From: Candidatus Eisenbergiella stercoravium
GTDB taxonomy: Bacteria > Bacillota > Clostridia > Lachnospirales > Lachnospiraceae
Reading direction: 5' to 3'
DNA length: 38,390 bases
Assembly: GCA_019113175.1 (NCBI GenBank)
Contig: DXHY01000083.1
Span: forward strand, 1 to 38,390
Part shown: positions 8,749 to 16,803 of the stretch, one piece after another
Position numbering within the stretch: position 1 is the stretch's first letter
Layout of the letters: each line of letters starts with the position of its first letter
Notes under the pieces: model-generated
Seen by the model: only the letters and a program-made list of their open reading frames with translations
Database searches by the model: none
Told to the model about the DNA's origin: nothing
Made by a program: the position numbers and the translations under genes

Positions 8749-8880
8749 ATGAAATATCTTCATTTTTACATTCATTTTCATGTCGGCAATTTCTGTAACT
8801 ATACTTTCTGAACAGTTTCCTATTCCCTTTTCTGTCACTTTTCTTATTTCATAAAATTTAATTTCAAAGTCGCGCTTCTG

Positions 8881-8909
8881 CTGACATCCCACTCAAATGA
8901 TGCTATACT
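8881..8909 (+). promoter_or_regulatory. Sigma-A promoter of the first rpn gene (duplicated element)
   Basis: CTGACA (8881-8886), 17-nt spacer, TATACT (8904-8909), followed by AAAGGAG (8911-8917) seven nt before the ATG at 8925. The transcript would have an extremely short leader. The same element precedes the second rpn copy, supporting function. Confidence 0.65.
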
Positions 8910-8924
8910 GAAAGGAGAAAACAT

Positions 8925-9776
8925 ATGGAAAAAACCATCCAAGAACTGAACCTGAGCGATGATTTTCTGTTTGCCAAAGTCATGGCTGACAGCGAAATCT
9001 GCCGCAGGGTACTGGAAAAAATCCTGAAGGTCCCCATCCGGGAGGTGGAGTCCCCCACAACGCAGCGAACGATTGATCTTCTCTTTGAGGGCAAGGGCGT
9101 CCGCCTGGACGTATATGTGAACGACGATGAGGGCACCGTTTATAACATTGAAATGCAGTGCAGCAAAAAGCGCAGCCTACCAAAACGGACGAGGTATTAT
9201 GCCGGCAGCATCGACCTGGATCTGATCACGGCGGGAGAAGACTACATAAACCTGAAAAAGGCCTACGTGATCTTCATCTGCACCTTCGATCCCTTCCGCG
9301 ACGGCAGGCACATTTATACCTTTGAAAACCGGTGTCGGGAAAATCTTTCCCTTTCTCTGGGAGATGAAAGCATAAAAATCTTTCTCAATACCAGAGGGAC
9401 ACTGGACGACGTGGATGAGGAAATGAAGGAATTTCTCGCCTATGTGGAGAATACTACAGACCGCTTTGCCGCGCAGGCGAAAAGCCTGCTGATCCGGCAG
9501 ATTCACCGAAAAGTAACCGAAGTGAAACAGAATCCCAAAATGGAGGTGGAATATATGACGTTGATGCAGAGAGACCGGGAAAATATTGAGCTGGGACGGG
9601 AAGAGGGGAGACAGGAAGGCTTTCAGGAAGGCCGTCAGATTGGAGTCAAAATGGCTCTTGATATCATCCGGCTTCATCTGGACGGAAAAGAAGTACAGGA
9701 AATTGCAGACCTGCTTGGCCTGGAAGTGGATTATGTCCGACAGATTCTGAAGGATTATGAAAATATGCCTGATTGA
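8925..9776 (+). CDS. Rpn-family PD-(D/E)XK nuclease / putative transposase, copy 1
   Basis: A 283-residue member of the Rpn (recombination-promoting nuclease; PD-(D/E)XK transposase-like, TIGR01784) family, whose characterised members cleave DNA and promote RecA-independent recombination. The catalytic core is visible: Asp62 in VRLDVYV and Glu76-x-Gln78 in IEMQ, then RTRYYAGSIDL. The N-terminus (LSDDFLFAKVMADSEICRRVLEKIL) is family-typical. Near residue 220 there is the characteristic GREEGRQEGFQEGRQIG repeat, then a C-terminal helix-turn-helix-like segment ('VQEIADLLGLEVDYVRQIL') that is probably the variable specificity tail. No terminal inverted repeats were seen, so it is not evidently an IS. 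A close paralogue lies at 10534-11349. Confidence 0.88.
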   Translation: MEKTIQELNLSDDFLFAKVMADSEICRRVLEKILKVPIREVESPTTQRTIDLLFEGKGVRLDVYVNDDEGTVYNIEMQCSKKRSLPKRTRYYAGSIDLDLITAGEDYINLKKAYVIFICTFDPFRDGRHIYTFENRCRENLSLSLGDESIKIFLNTRGTLDDVDEEMKEFLAYVENTTDRFAAQAKSLLIRQIHRKVTEVKQNPKMEVEYMTLMQRDRENIELGREEGRQEGFQEGRQIGVKMALDIIRLHLDGKEVQEIADLLGLEVDYVRQILKDYENMPD

Positions 9777-9818
9777 GCGGCCCCTTCATCCGGATTCACA
9801 GTCTCTCTCTGAACGTAT

Positions 9819-10370
9819 TTAATCTTTCGTAGAATAGATGGAACGCAGGTAAGGGATTAATGGACTATAGTCCTCCATCCGGATTGTTCTGTCATAATAC
9901 TTTTCCATATCATGATGAAACATAAGTTCATCCATGATCTCATGAGGATCCTCCACCACATAGTTTCTACCCTGCATTGCGCCGCAGTGTATGCATGTAT
10001 TCGCAGTATAGCGGCTTTTGATGGTATTACTGTACCGCGGTTGAATAGAAGGAATTTCTTTTTCCAGAATCTGATCCACACAGGGAAGTTCTCCCAGGCC
10101 CACCATACCAAAACTGCCCAAATATTCATCCAGCTCTTCCAACTCATATCCCAGATAGTACGAATAGACAGGGGTTTCTTTTCCACATTTCCAACATACC
10201 TTATTCCAGCGGTAAATACGGATTCCCTTCTCCTGAATATAAGCCATTACAAGCTCGTGAAGCTTCAGTGTTGATCTGCATGCCGGATAATTGGAACAGC
10301 CTGCAAATACGCCGAATTTCCCGTCTCTTAGCTTATAGTATCCAGCACATTGCCTGCATCTTATTTTCAT
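9819..10370 (-). CDS. Zinc-ribbon protein with topoisomerase-type C4 finger
   Basis: A small protein with three Cys pairs. The N-terminal MKIRCRQCAGYYKLRDGKFG-type segment, ending CSNYPACRSTL, is a topoisomerase I C-terminal C4 zinc finger. It is followed by CWKCGKET and, near the C-terminus, CIHCGA, which may form a second zinc site. No catalytic domain is seen, so nucleic-acid binding is the likely role. I chose the ATG at 10370 because it follows GGGGA at about 9 nt and begins right at the finger; the ORF extends in frame to an ATG at 10427 with a poor ribosome site. It sits on the opposite strand between two near-identical rpn genes, is convergent with copy 1 and divergent from copy 2, and might be cargo of that duplication. 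Confidence 0.7.
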   Translation of the reverse strand: MKIRCRQCAGYYKLRDGKFGVFAGCSNYPACRSTLKLHELVMAYIQEKGIRIYRWNKVCWKCGKETPVYSYYLGYELEELDEYLGSFGMVGLGELPCVDQILEKEIPSIQPRYSNTIKSRYTANTCIHCGAMQGRNYVVEDPHEIMDELMFHHDMEKYYDRTIRMEDYSPLIPYLRSIYSTKD

Positions 10371-10489
10371 AATCAATATTCCCCATCTTTCTTTTCTTCC
10401 CTTTCTCCATCTGTAATCATCATACAAAATTTTTCTTTATATATCTACCTGAAATTTCCTGATTCCCCCAAATTTGAATCGCGCTTCTA

Positions 10490-10518
10490 CTGACATCCCA
10501 CTCAAGTAATGCTATACT
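10490..10518 (+). promoter_or_regulatory. Sigma-A promoter of the second rpn gene (duplicated element)
   Basis: CTGACA (10490-10495), 17-nt spacer, TATACT (10513-10518), then GAGAGGAG just before the ATG at 10534. It is nearly identical to the promoter of copy 1 and shows that the duplication carried about 55 bp of upstream DNA. Confidence 0.65.
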
Positions 10519-10533
10519 GAGAGGAGAAAACAT

Positions 10534-11349
10534 ATGGAAAAAAACATCCGCGAACTGAACCTGAGCGATGATTTTCTGTTTGCCAAAGTCATGACTGACA
10601 GTGAAATCTGCTGCAGGGTACTGGAAAAAATCCTGAAGGTCCCCATCCGGAAGGTGGAGGCCCCCACAACGCAGCGAACGATTGATCTTCTCTTTGAGGG
10701 CAAGGGCGTCCGCCTGGACGTATATGTGAACGACGATGAGGGCACCGTTTATAACATTGAAATGCAGTGCAGCAGGAAGCGTAATCTCCCAAAGCGGACC
10801 CGTTATTATGCCGGAAGCATCGATCTGGATCTGATCACGGCGGGAGAAGACTACATAAACCTGAAAAAGGCCTATGTGATCTTGATCTGTACCTTTGATC
10901 CCTTCCGCGACGGCAGACACATTTATACCTTTGAAAACCGGTGCCGGGAAAATCTTTCCCTTTCTCTGGGAGATGAAAGCATAAAAATCTTTCTCAATAC
11001 CAGAGGGACGCTGGACGACGTAGACGAGGAAATGAAAGAATTGCTCGCCTATGTGGAGGATACCACAGACCGTTTTGCCGCGCAGGCAAAGAGTCCGCTG
11101 ATCCGGCAGATTCACCAGAAGGTAAACGAAGTAAAGCAGAATCCTAAAATGGAGGTGGAATATATGACGTTAATGCAGAGAGACCGGGAAAATATTAAAC
11201 TGGGGCGGGAAGAAGGCGTCAAAATGGCGCTCGACATCATCCGGCTTCATCTGGATGGGAAAGAAGCGCAGGAAATCGCAAACCTGCTTGGCCTGGAAGC
11301 GGATTATGTGAATCAGATTCTGGAAGACTATGCAAATCTGCCCAGATAA
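10534..11349 (+). CDS. Rpn-family PD-(D/E)XK nuclease / putative transposase, copy 2
   Basis: A 271-residue paralogue of the 8925-9776 product, nearly identical through the nuclease core (Asp62, Glu76-x-Gln78 conserved) but with scattered substitutions. It lacks 12 residues of the Gly-Arg-Glu-rich repeat: copy 1 reads GREEGRQEGFQEGRQIGVKM where this copy reads GREEGVKM. The C-terminal tail also differs (LEADYVNQILEDYANLPR). Both catalytic motifs look intact, so both genes are probably functional or only recently redundant. Similarity starts about 55 bp upstream of the ATG and ends at the stop codon. The gene is followed by a 263-bp gap and the AraC-type regulator. Confidence 0.87.
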   Translation: MEKNIRELNLSDDFLFAKVMTDSEICCRVLEKILKVPIRKVEAPTTQRTIDLLFEGKGVRLDVYVNDDEGTVYNIEMQCSRKRNLPKRTRYYAGSIDLDLITAGEDYINLKKAYVILICTFDPFRDGRHIYTFENRCRENLSLSLGDESIKIFLNTRGTLDDVDEEMKELLAYVEDTTDRFAAQAKSPLIRQIHQKVNEVKQNPKMEVEYMTLMQRDRENIKLGREEGVKMALDIIRLHLDGKEAQEIANLLGLEADYVNQILEDYANLPR

Positions 11350-11540
11350 TTTCACAAAACGGGTCACACACTTTTATTAACTGTTTATTTCTATTTTACA
11401 TCACATCTGTATTCATGATTATCATCATCTATATTCATCAGGCTTCCTAAAATTCTTTTTTATATGCCACTTTCCATAAACCGGACAAATTCCCTTTCAT
11501 AATGACAGGATAAGCATAATGAATCATGTTATTATACAAA

Positions 11541-11565
11541 TATCACCTGTATAAAAAATGTGATA
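11541..11565. promoter_or_regulatory. Inverted repeat upstream of the AraC/GyrI regulator
   Basis: TATCAC (11541-11546) and GTGATA (11560-11565), half-sites 19 bp apart, 48 bp upstream of the regulator start. Position and dyad symmetry suggest an operator, perhaps autoregulatory. A TATTAT-like -10 sequence lies just before it. Low confidence. Confidence 0.35.
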
Positions 11566-11612
11566 AAGAATCAAAAAACAATTGATTGTGACACAACATT
11601 ATGGAGGACAGT

Positions 11613-12515
11613 ATGGAGTGGACTGCCAGCTTAAGAAGAGCGATTGCTTATATGGAAAAACATCTTCTGGAACCAATAGACACGGATGCTGTTGCAAAAG
11701 AAGCACAGCTTCCTTCTGTTTCTCTGCAACAGGGATTTAAAATCATGACCGGATACTCGTTGGGAGAATACATTCGGTTTCGAAGATTATACCTGGCCGC
11801 CCTGGATATTATGGCAGGTCAAAACAGGGTAATTGATCTGGCGCTCAAATATGGTTATGAAACACCGGAAAGCTTCTCAAAGGCATTCCGCCGTTTTCAT
11901 GGAATCTCTCCTTCTCAACTTAGCGGAAACAGGAACAGTATTACCACCTTTCTTCCCCTTAAAATAGAGCTTTCCGTTCATGGAGGAGAAGAAATGGATT
12001 ATACGTTAGAGACTATGGATGCATTTCCAGTCATCGGCTTCGAATGCATCTGTTCCATGGACGATTCCTTTACACGGCTTCCCTGTTTCTGGTCTGAAAT
12101 CAGAGCAAAATACGAAAGATTCATGAATGGCACAGGACAGCCCATGAATGAAATCGAACAGGCGATTTCTGATTGTCACATAGGAGAATTCGGTGTATGT
12201 ATAGACGATGAATCCACAGAAATTTGCCGCTATCTGCTGGGCGGCCGTTATGACGGACGGAATGTTCCAGCTGGTCTGAGTGTATACGAGATTTCCTCGA
12301 AGCAATGGGCACGTTTCCGCTGTGCAGGTGCCATGCCTGGAGCCATACAGGCCGTTCTTCTTCGGATTTTTAGGGAGTGGCTACCGGGCAATCCAAATTA
12401 TGAACTGACTATGGGAGGTACTGTCGAATGGTACTCACAGGGCGATAACAGTCAGCCTGATTATCAGAGCAAAATCTGGATTCCGGTTTCTTCTGTCAAC
12501 AGGAAATCTGTTTAA
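11613..12515 (+). CDS. AraC-family regulator with GyrI-like effector domain
   Basis: A transcription factor of the Rob/SoxS-with-GyrI type. Residues about 1-100 hold two AraC helix-turn-helices ('DTDAVAKEAQLPSVSLQQGF', 'VIDLALKYGYETPESFSKAF', then FHGISPSQL). Residues about 125-300 match the GyrI-like small-molecule-binding domain (YTLETMDAFPVIGFECIC... PAGLSVYEISSKQWARF...). I chose the ATG at 11613 over the one at 11601: GGAGG at 11603-11607 lies inside the earlier codons and is perfectly spaced for the later ATG. It is 20 bp upstream of the ABC exporter genes, so it most likely senses a toxic compound and activates their expression. Confidence 0.9.
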   Translation: MEWTASLRRAIAYMEKHLLEPIDTDAVAKEAQLPSVSLQQGFKIMTGYSLGEYIRFRRLYLAALDIMAGQNRVIDLALKYGYETPESFSKAFRRFHGISPSQLSGNRNSITTFLPLKIELSVHGGEEMDYTLETMDAFPVIGFECICSMDDSFTRLPCFWSEIRAKYERFMNGTGQPMNEIEQAISDCHIGEFGVCIDDESTEICRYLLGGRYDGRNVPAGLSVYEISSKQWARFRCAGAMPGAIQAVLLRIFREWLPGNPNYELTMGGTVEWYSQGDNSQPDYQSKIWIPVSSVNRKSV

Positions 12516-12535
12516 AACACTTTGGGGGGGAGATT

Positions 12536-14344
12536 ATGACCTGTTCTTTCAGACAAATTCTCTTTGTTTTCAAGCTGGGCTATAAGGCGGATAAATACAG
12601 ATCACTTTTGTGTTTTCTTTATCACCTGTGGGTCACCTTTGTAAATCTTGTTTTTCTTACTCTGCTTCCGCGCTGGCTCATCGTTGCCTATGAACAGAGA
12701 ATCCCATGGTTCAGAGTTCTTGCCGTTTTACTGTTTTTATGGATTAGCCAGATTGGATATTCCCTGTATTCCAATTATTATAACCAGATCTTTAAACCAG
12801 TCTCCGATGAGCGTATTTATCATTTAATTCAGAAGGAAATTTTTTTAAATTCTCTTTCCATTCCTTTTTCCAGGCTGGATGAATCGGAATACTATAATGA
12901 TTTCATGAAAGCAGGCAAAGAAGCCAAAGGCCGGATCACTTCTGTCATGGATCAGATTTTTGAATTGATTCTGAATTTCGCTGCTCTTTTTATTCTGCTT
13001 TACGTTATGGCAAGAATCCATATCGGCTTTGTTCTTATAGCTTTACTTGCCTTTTTTCTTCCCTTACTTTGGAAAAACAGGCTTAATCATCTGATTTTTC
13101 ATGGAGATATGGAAGCTCTGAAGCAGGAGCGAAAAGCAGAATATGTTAATCGGGCTTTTTTTCTGAAGCAGTACAGCCGGGAAATCAAAATTTCAAACAT
13201 CAGCAAAGTACTGCTGAAACAGTTTTCCGACGCCATGAGGAATCTCAGAGAGATTCGCAGAAAATATGGTTTTAAAATCACTCTTCTGCAGATGCTTTCT
13301 TTTTTCTTCCATGACATTCTGTGCTATGTTCTTTTTGTTCTGCTTGCCGTTTTTCTTCTGTATCATCAATCTATCCTGTTAGGCGACTTTGTTCTGGCCG
13401 TAACCTCATTATCCGTTCTCACGGACCGAATGAATTCCTGCCTGAACGGATTCTTCCTTCTGCGTAATGCAGGCAATTATCTGGATAACCTGGAAGCTTT
13501 CCTCCCGGCATCCTTTCATAATGTTCCCGGCCAGAATAGAAAGATCACACCTTACTCTCATGGTTGCGGGCATCAGGAAGCGGAGTTTTCCAGCCTGAAA
13601 CTTCGAAGTTTGACTTTTCGTTACAATGGCTGTTCTCAATATGCCCTGAAAAACATATCTCTGACCATTCACAAAGGGCAGCACATTGCCCTGATCGGGG
13701 AAAACGGAGCAGGTAAATCTACTCTGATTAAACTGCTTCTGGGACTTTATGATGCAGCTAGCGGTGAAATTCTGTTGAATAACCGGTTGTTGTCAGACTA
13801 TGACAAAAACTCTTATCAGTCTCTTTTTTCCTGTGTTTTCCAGGATTATGCGGTTTTCGGATGTTCCATTGGAGAAAATATCCTGTGCAGGAAAATAGAA
13901 GAGTCGGATCTGCCCGTTCTTACCGATGCTTTGGAAAAAAGCGGGCTTTCAGAAGATATGAAACGGATGAATTTAACCGTTCATGATATTGTTACAAAGG
14001 AATTCGACGAAAATGGGGTAATATTTTCCGGCGGCCAGCTTCAAAAGCTGGCAATAGCCAGAGCACTTGCTCATGACAGAGAAATACTCATCATGGATGA
14101 ACCTTCCAGCGCCTTAGATCCTCTGGCTGAACAGAATATGTTCCGGCGTCTTAATGCCCTCTCCAAAGGGAAAACGCTGATCTATATCACCCATCGCATT
14201 TCTTCCGCTGTTACGGCAGATATGATTTATTTTCTGGAAAATGGAGAAATCACAGAACACGGAAGCCATCAGGAGCTGATGAGATTAAACGGAAAATATG
14301 CCCGTCTGTATTACATGCAGGCCCGCAGTTATAAGGAGAACTGA
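12536..14344 (+). CDS. ABC exporter half-transporter 1 (fused permease-ATPase)
   Basis: A 602-residue type I ABC exporter half: an N-terminal membrane domain (hydrophobic segments at about residues 35-75, 145-185 and 255-300) fused to an ATPase. Walker A GENGAGKS begins near residue 388, the Q-loop is in VFQDYAVF, the signature FSGGQ is near 497, Walker B ILIMDEP near 520 with the catalytic Glu, D-loop SSALDP and H-loop THR. All catalytic elements are present. GGGGGGGAG precedes the ATG. It is followed 2 nt later by a second half-transporter, so they likely form a heterodimeric drug/peptide exporter controlled by the upstream AraC/GyrI regulator. Substrate unknown. Confidence 0.9.
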   Translation: MTCSFRQILFVFKLGYKADKYRSLLCFLYHLWVTFVNLVFLTLLPRWLIVAYEQRIPWFRVLAVLLFLWISQIGYSLYSNYYNQIFKPVSDERIYHLIQKEIFLNSLSIPFSRLDESEYYNDFMKAGKEAKGRITSVMDQIFELILNFAALFILLYVMARIHIGFVLIALLAFFLPLLWKNRLNHLIFHGDMEALKQERKAEYVNRAFFLKQYSREIKISNISKVLLKQFSDAMRNLREIRRKYGFKITLLQMLSFFFHDILCYVLFVLLAVFLLYHQSILLGDFVLAVTSLSVLTDRMNSCLNGFFLLRNAGNYLDNLEAFLPASFHNVPGQNRKITPYSHGCGHQEAEFSSLKLRSLTFRYNGCSQYALKNISLTIHKGQHIALIGENGAGKSTLIKLLLGLYDAASGEILLNNRLLSDYDKNSYQSLFSCVFQDYAVFGCSIGENILCRKIEESDLPVLTDALEKSGLSEDMKRMNLTVHDIVTKEFDENGVIFSGGQLQKLAIARALAHDREILIMDEPSSALDPLAEQNMFRRLNALSKGKTLIYITHRISSAVTADMIYFLENGEITEHGSHQELMRLNGKYARLYYMQARSYKEN

Positions 14345-14346
14345 CC

Positions 14347-16122
14347 ATGAAATACTTTTCTGCACTGTCCCGCATTCCCGCAATTCTGCATTTTGCGAAT
14401 GCTCCTCTTTATATTTTTCTCCATATCCTCTGCACCTGTCTGAACCATTTCCGTTCAGCTGTACTTTTGGTCATCTTTCTTAACCTTTTTCTGCAGATGG
14501 TCAATATGCAAAATTCTCTGGTGTCAGTTTTTACATTATTGGGAATCTATATATTGCTTCTATCAGGAATCGGTACTTTTTCTGTATGGTTTGAGAATTA
14601 TTATAAACCGACAATCTGGCCACAGGTACAGGAAAAATTTCGTAATGTGCTGTTTCAGCGTTCCATTGCTTCCGATCTTGAGAATTTTGACCAGCCTGAC
14701 TTTTATAATGAATACATCTGGGCTATTACCCAGTCAGATACTGTCATTTCCGGAACGATAACGGCTCTGTCTGAACTCATGAATAATTTGATTACCACAA
14801 TCTGTATTGTTTGTATTTTCTTTCATGTTGATTTCCGAATCGCAATCCCTGTATTCCTCTGTGTAGCAGTTACAGCCATTCTGTTCTCCCGTATTATCAA
14901 CGAAAATTATTGCAGGGAAACAGAAATGGCTCCGCTTTCCAGAAAAACAGAATACTTCAAAAGAATTTTTTATTTTAAGGAATTTGCAAAAGAACTGCGT
15001 CTGACCGGCATCGATAAACTAATCACTCAACAGTTTGATGAGCATGAGGAAAACGTGTGCGGAATGAACCGTATTTGGGGAAGACGTCTGTGTTTTTGGA
15101 ATACTGCAAACGGCCTTGCCATCTCCACCTTTCTGGACATTGGCCTGCGGATTCTGCTCACTTATCAGCTTATGGTTTCACATACCATATCCATTGGAGA
15201 ATATACTGCTTCCACCTTTGCCATCTGGTCTCTGTTTTCCGGCCTGAATGGTTTATCATCAAGCCTGCACAGTCTTTCTGAATACTCCATGAAAGCAGAT
15301 AAAATATTCCGTTTTCTTAAGGAAAGACCTCAGGTATATGTGAATGGGAAAAAAGAGCCGCCCCTCCGGAACCAAAACAGGATTCTCTGTCAAAATCTTT
15401 CTTTTCGATATCCCGGGAATCAGGATTTTACCATTGAAAATCTCTCTTTTGAGCTTCATCAGGGTGAAACACTTGCAATAGTCGGGGAAAATGGTTCTGG
15501 AAAGTCTACTTTGATCAAACTGCTTCTTGGGCTCTATATGCCGCAATCAGGAGAGATTCTCATCAATGACCATTCTCTTATCAATTATAATATTACGGCA
15601 TATAGAAAATTATTTTCTGTGATATTTCAAAATTTTTCCTTCTTTTCTGCAAGCGTTGCACAAAACATTATGCTGGATCTGCAGTGGGACAAAACAGAAC
15701 TGTACGATGCTTTGGAACAGAGTCTGTACAGAAAAGATCCTTACCTGAAAAGGATTCCTCTGGATACCTGCATGACGAAAGAGTTTAATGATGATGGTAT
15801 TATTCTGTCCGGTGGTCAGGCACAAAAATTAGTAATTACCAGAGCCTTCCTGAAGCCTCCCTTTGTACTTATGGATGAACCATCAAGTGAACTTGACGTA
15901 TCCAGTGAACGAGAACTGAATGAACTGATTCTCCAGAATTCCAGACGAAAAGGAATTCTCATTATTGCGCACAGGCTGACGACTACCAGACGGGCAGATC
16001 GGATTCTTGTACTGTCTCATGGAAAAAAGGTGGAAGAAGGAAGCCATGAAGAACTAATGCGGCAAAAAGGGCATTATTATCGTATGTTCATGGCACAGGC
16101 GAAGCAGTATCAGGAAAACTGA
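14347..16122 (+). CDS. ABC exporter half-transporter 2 (fused permease-ATPase)
   Basis: A 591-residue partner of the preceding exporter half, starting 2 nt after its stop with AAGGAG inside the previous gene's end. The N-terminal membrane domain covers roughly residues 20-300. The ATPase has Walker A GENGSGKS near 380, Q-loop IFQNFSFF, signature LSGGQ near 487, Walker B FVLMDEP with the catalytic Glu near 508, D-loop SSELD and H-loop AHR. Both halves therefore have complete ATP sites, unlike many heterodimeric exporters with one degenerate site. The motif TKEF-(N/D) just before the signature is shared by both. Convergent with the gene at 16137. Confidence 0.9.
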   Translation: MKYFSALSRIPAILHFANAPLYIFLHILCTCLNHFRSAVLLVIFLNLFLQMVNMQNSLVSVFTLLGIYILLLSGIGTFSVWFENYYKPTIWPQVQEKFRNVLFQRSIASDLENFDQPDFYNEYIWAITQSDTVISGTITALSELMNNLITTICIVCIFFHVDFRIAIPVFLCVAVTAILFSRIINENYCRETEMAPLSRKTEYFKRIFYFKEFAKELRLTGIDKLITQQFDEHEENVCGMNRIWGRRLCFWNTANGLAISTFLDIGLRILLTYQLMVSHTISIGEYTASTFAIWSLFSGLNGLSSSLHSLSEYSMKADKIFRFLKERPQVYVNGKKEPPLRNQNRILCQNLSFRYPGNQDFTIENLSFELHQGETLAIVGENGSGKSTLIKLLLGLYMPQSGEILINDHSLINYNITAYRKLFSVIFQNFSFFSASVAQNIMLDLQWDKTELYDALEQSLYRKDPYLKRIPLDTCMTKEFNDDGIILSGGQAQKLVITRAFLKPPFVLMDEPSSELDVSSERELNELILQNSRRKGILIIAHRLTTTRRADRILVLSHGKKVEEGSHEELMRQKGHYYRMFMAQAKQYQEN

Positions 16123-16136
16123 AAATTAAAGCACCC

Positions 16137-16631
16137 CTAACCGCTTTCAGGGAATTTTTTCTGATCGATTGCCTGCGATGAGAGCGTCTGACCTTTCCTC
16201 CTTCCGTGGATACTTCCGTCATCGAGATCGCATTCAGCATGATGACCGAAATCCCAGGTAATTCTTCCAAAATCCGTCCCTTTCCTTCGTTTGGCACTGG
16301 CATACAGCTTCTGATATTTCTCCGATTTCGTACACAGCTTCTCCGACAGGGCAAAAACCGGTTCATAGCAGCCATAAGTACTGTAATAATCATAAGTCTC
16401 CATGTCAGTCAGAAGCTGTTTTCTCAGCTTCCAGATGCCGGCAAAACTGCTGTCCTGCTGCTGTAAAAGCGAAGACTGTATGCATCTGTAACGGATATTT
16501 GAGGCCAGTTCCCTCTTTCTGCGCAGCTCTTTTTCCGCTATGAATCTTTCTCTGGAATAACCCTGTCCGCGAAAACGTCTGTCCAGCTCCGCCTTTTCTT
16601 CGACAATCTCTTTTTCAAGCAGAACTGACAT
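16137..16631 (-). CDS. Hypothetical protein, likely 3' part of a frameshifted gene
   Basis: A 164-residue, strongly charged, probably helical protein (MSVLLEKEIVEEKAELDRRF...), not recognised. It lacks a convincing ribosome site at the ATG at 16631. Coding-like sequence continues upstream in another frame (about 16640-16790: ENTWQTAKRLKEILEHSMCD, then EINPEALLGKGIPDNIF). The two frames meet at a run of seven A's on the plus strand (16635-16641), and adding one base there would give DNIFFEMSVLLEKE as one continuous reading frame. It is therefore either a pseudogene, a sequencing error at a homopolymer, or a slippage-controlled gene. It lies directly downstream of the primase-helicase gene on the same strand and is a plausible partner. 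The C-terminal about 40 residues look less protein-like. Confidence 0.5.
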   Translation of the reverse strand: MSVLLEKEIVEEKAELDRRFRGQGYSRERFIAEKELRRKRELASNIRYRCIQSSLLQQQDSSFAGIWKLRKQLLTDMETYDYYSTYGCYEPVFALSEKLCTKSEKYQKLYASAKRRKGTDFGRITWDFGHHAECDLDDGSIHGRRKGQTLSSQAIDQKKFPESG

Positions 16632-16634
16632 TTC

Positions 16635-16641
16635 AAAAAAA
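16635..16641. other. A7 homopolymer at an apparent frameshift
   Basis: Seven A's (T7 in the coding direction) lie exactly where coding potential switches frame between the upstream segment (about 16640-16790) and the 164-residue ORF ending at 16137. One extra base would fuse the frames. Typical site for replication slippage, polymerase slippage or sequencing error. Confidence 0.6.
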
Positions 16642-16803
16642 TATTGTCCGGAATGCCTTTCCCGAGCAACGCTTCAGGGTTGATTTCATCACACATTGAA
16701 TGCTCCAGAATTTCCTTCAGCCTTTTGGCTGTCTGCCATGTGTTTTCGTCCTCTGCATATCCGGAAACAGCGTGTCCGGCTCCTGCACGGCCGGCTTCCG
16801 AAG

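Larger units (their letters stand above)
8510..8924. other. Divergent intergenic region between jetA and the first rpn gene
   Basis: A 415-bp AT-rich gap between divergently transcribed genes. It holds a 15-bp direct repeat (8674-8706) and two plus-strand sigma-A-type promoters (8720-8748 and 8881-8909) listed separately. I could not find a convincing minus-strand promoter for jetABCD; the repeats lie on the jetA side and could belong to its control region. No RNA gene or small ORF with a credible ribosome site was seen. Confidence 0.6.

Noticed and set aside
8871-11349. rpn genes as an insertion sequence or composite transposon
   Set aside because: No terminal inverted repeats or target-site duplications could be seen; only direct duplication of the gene and promoter.
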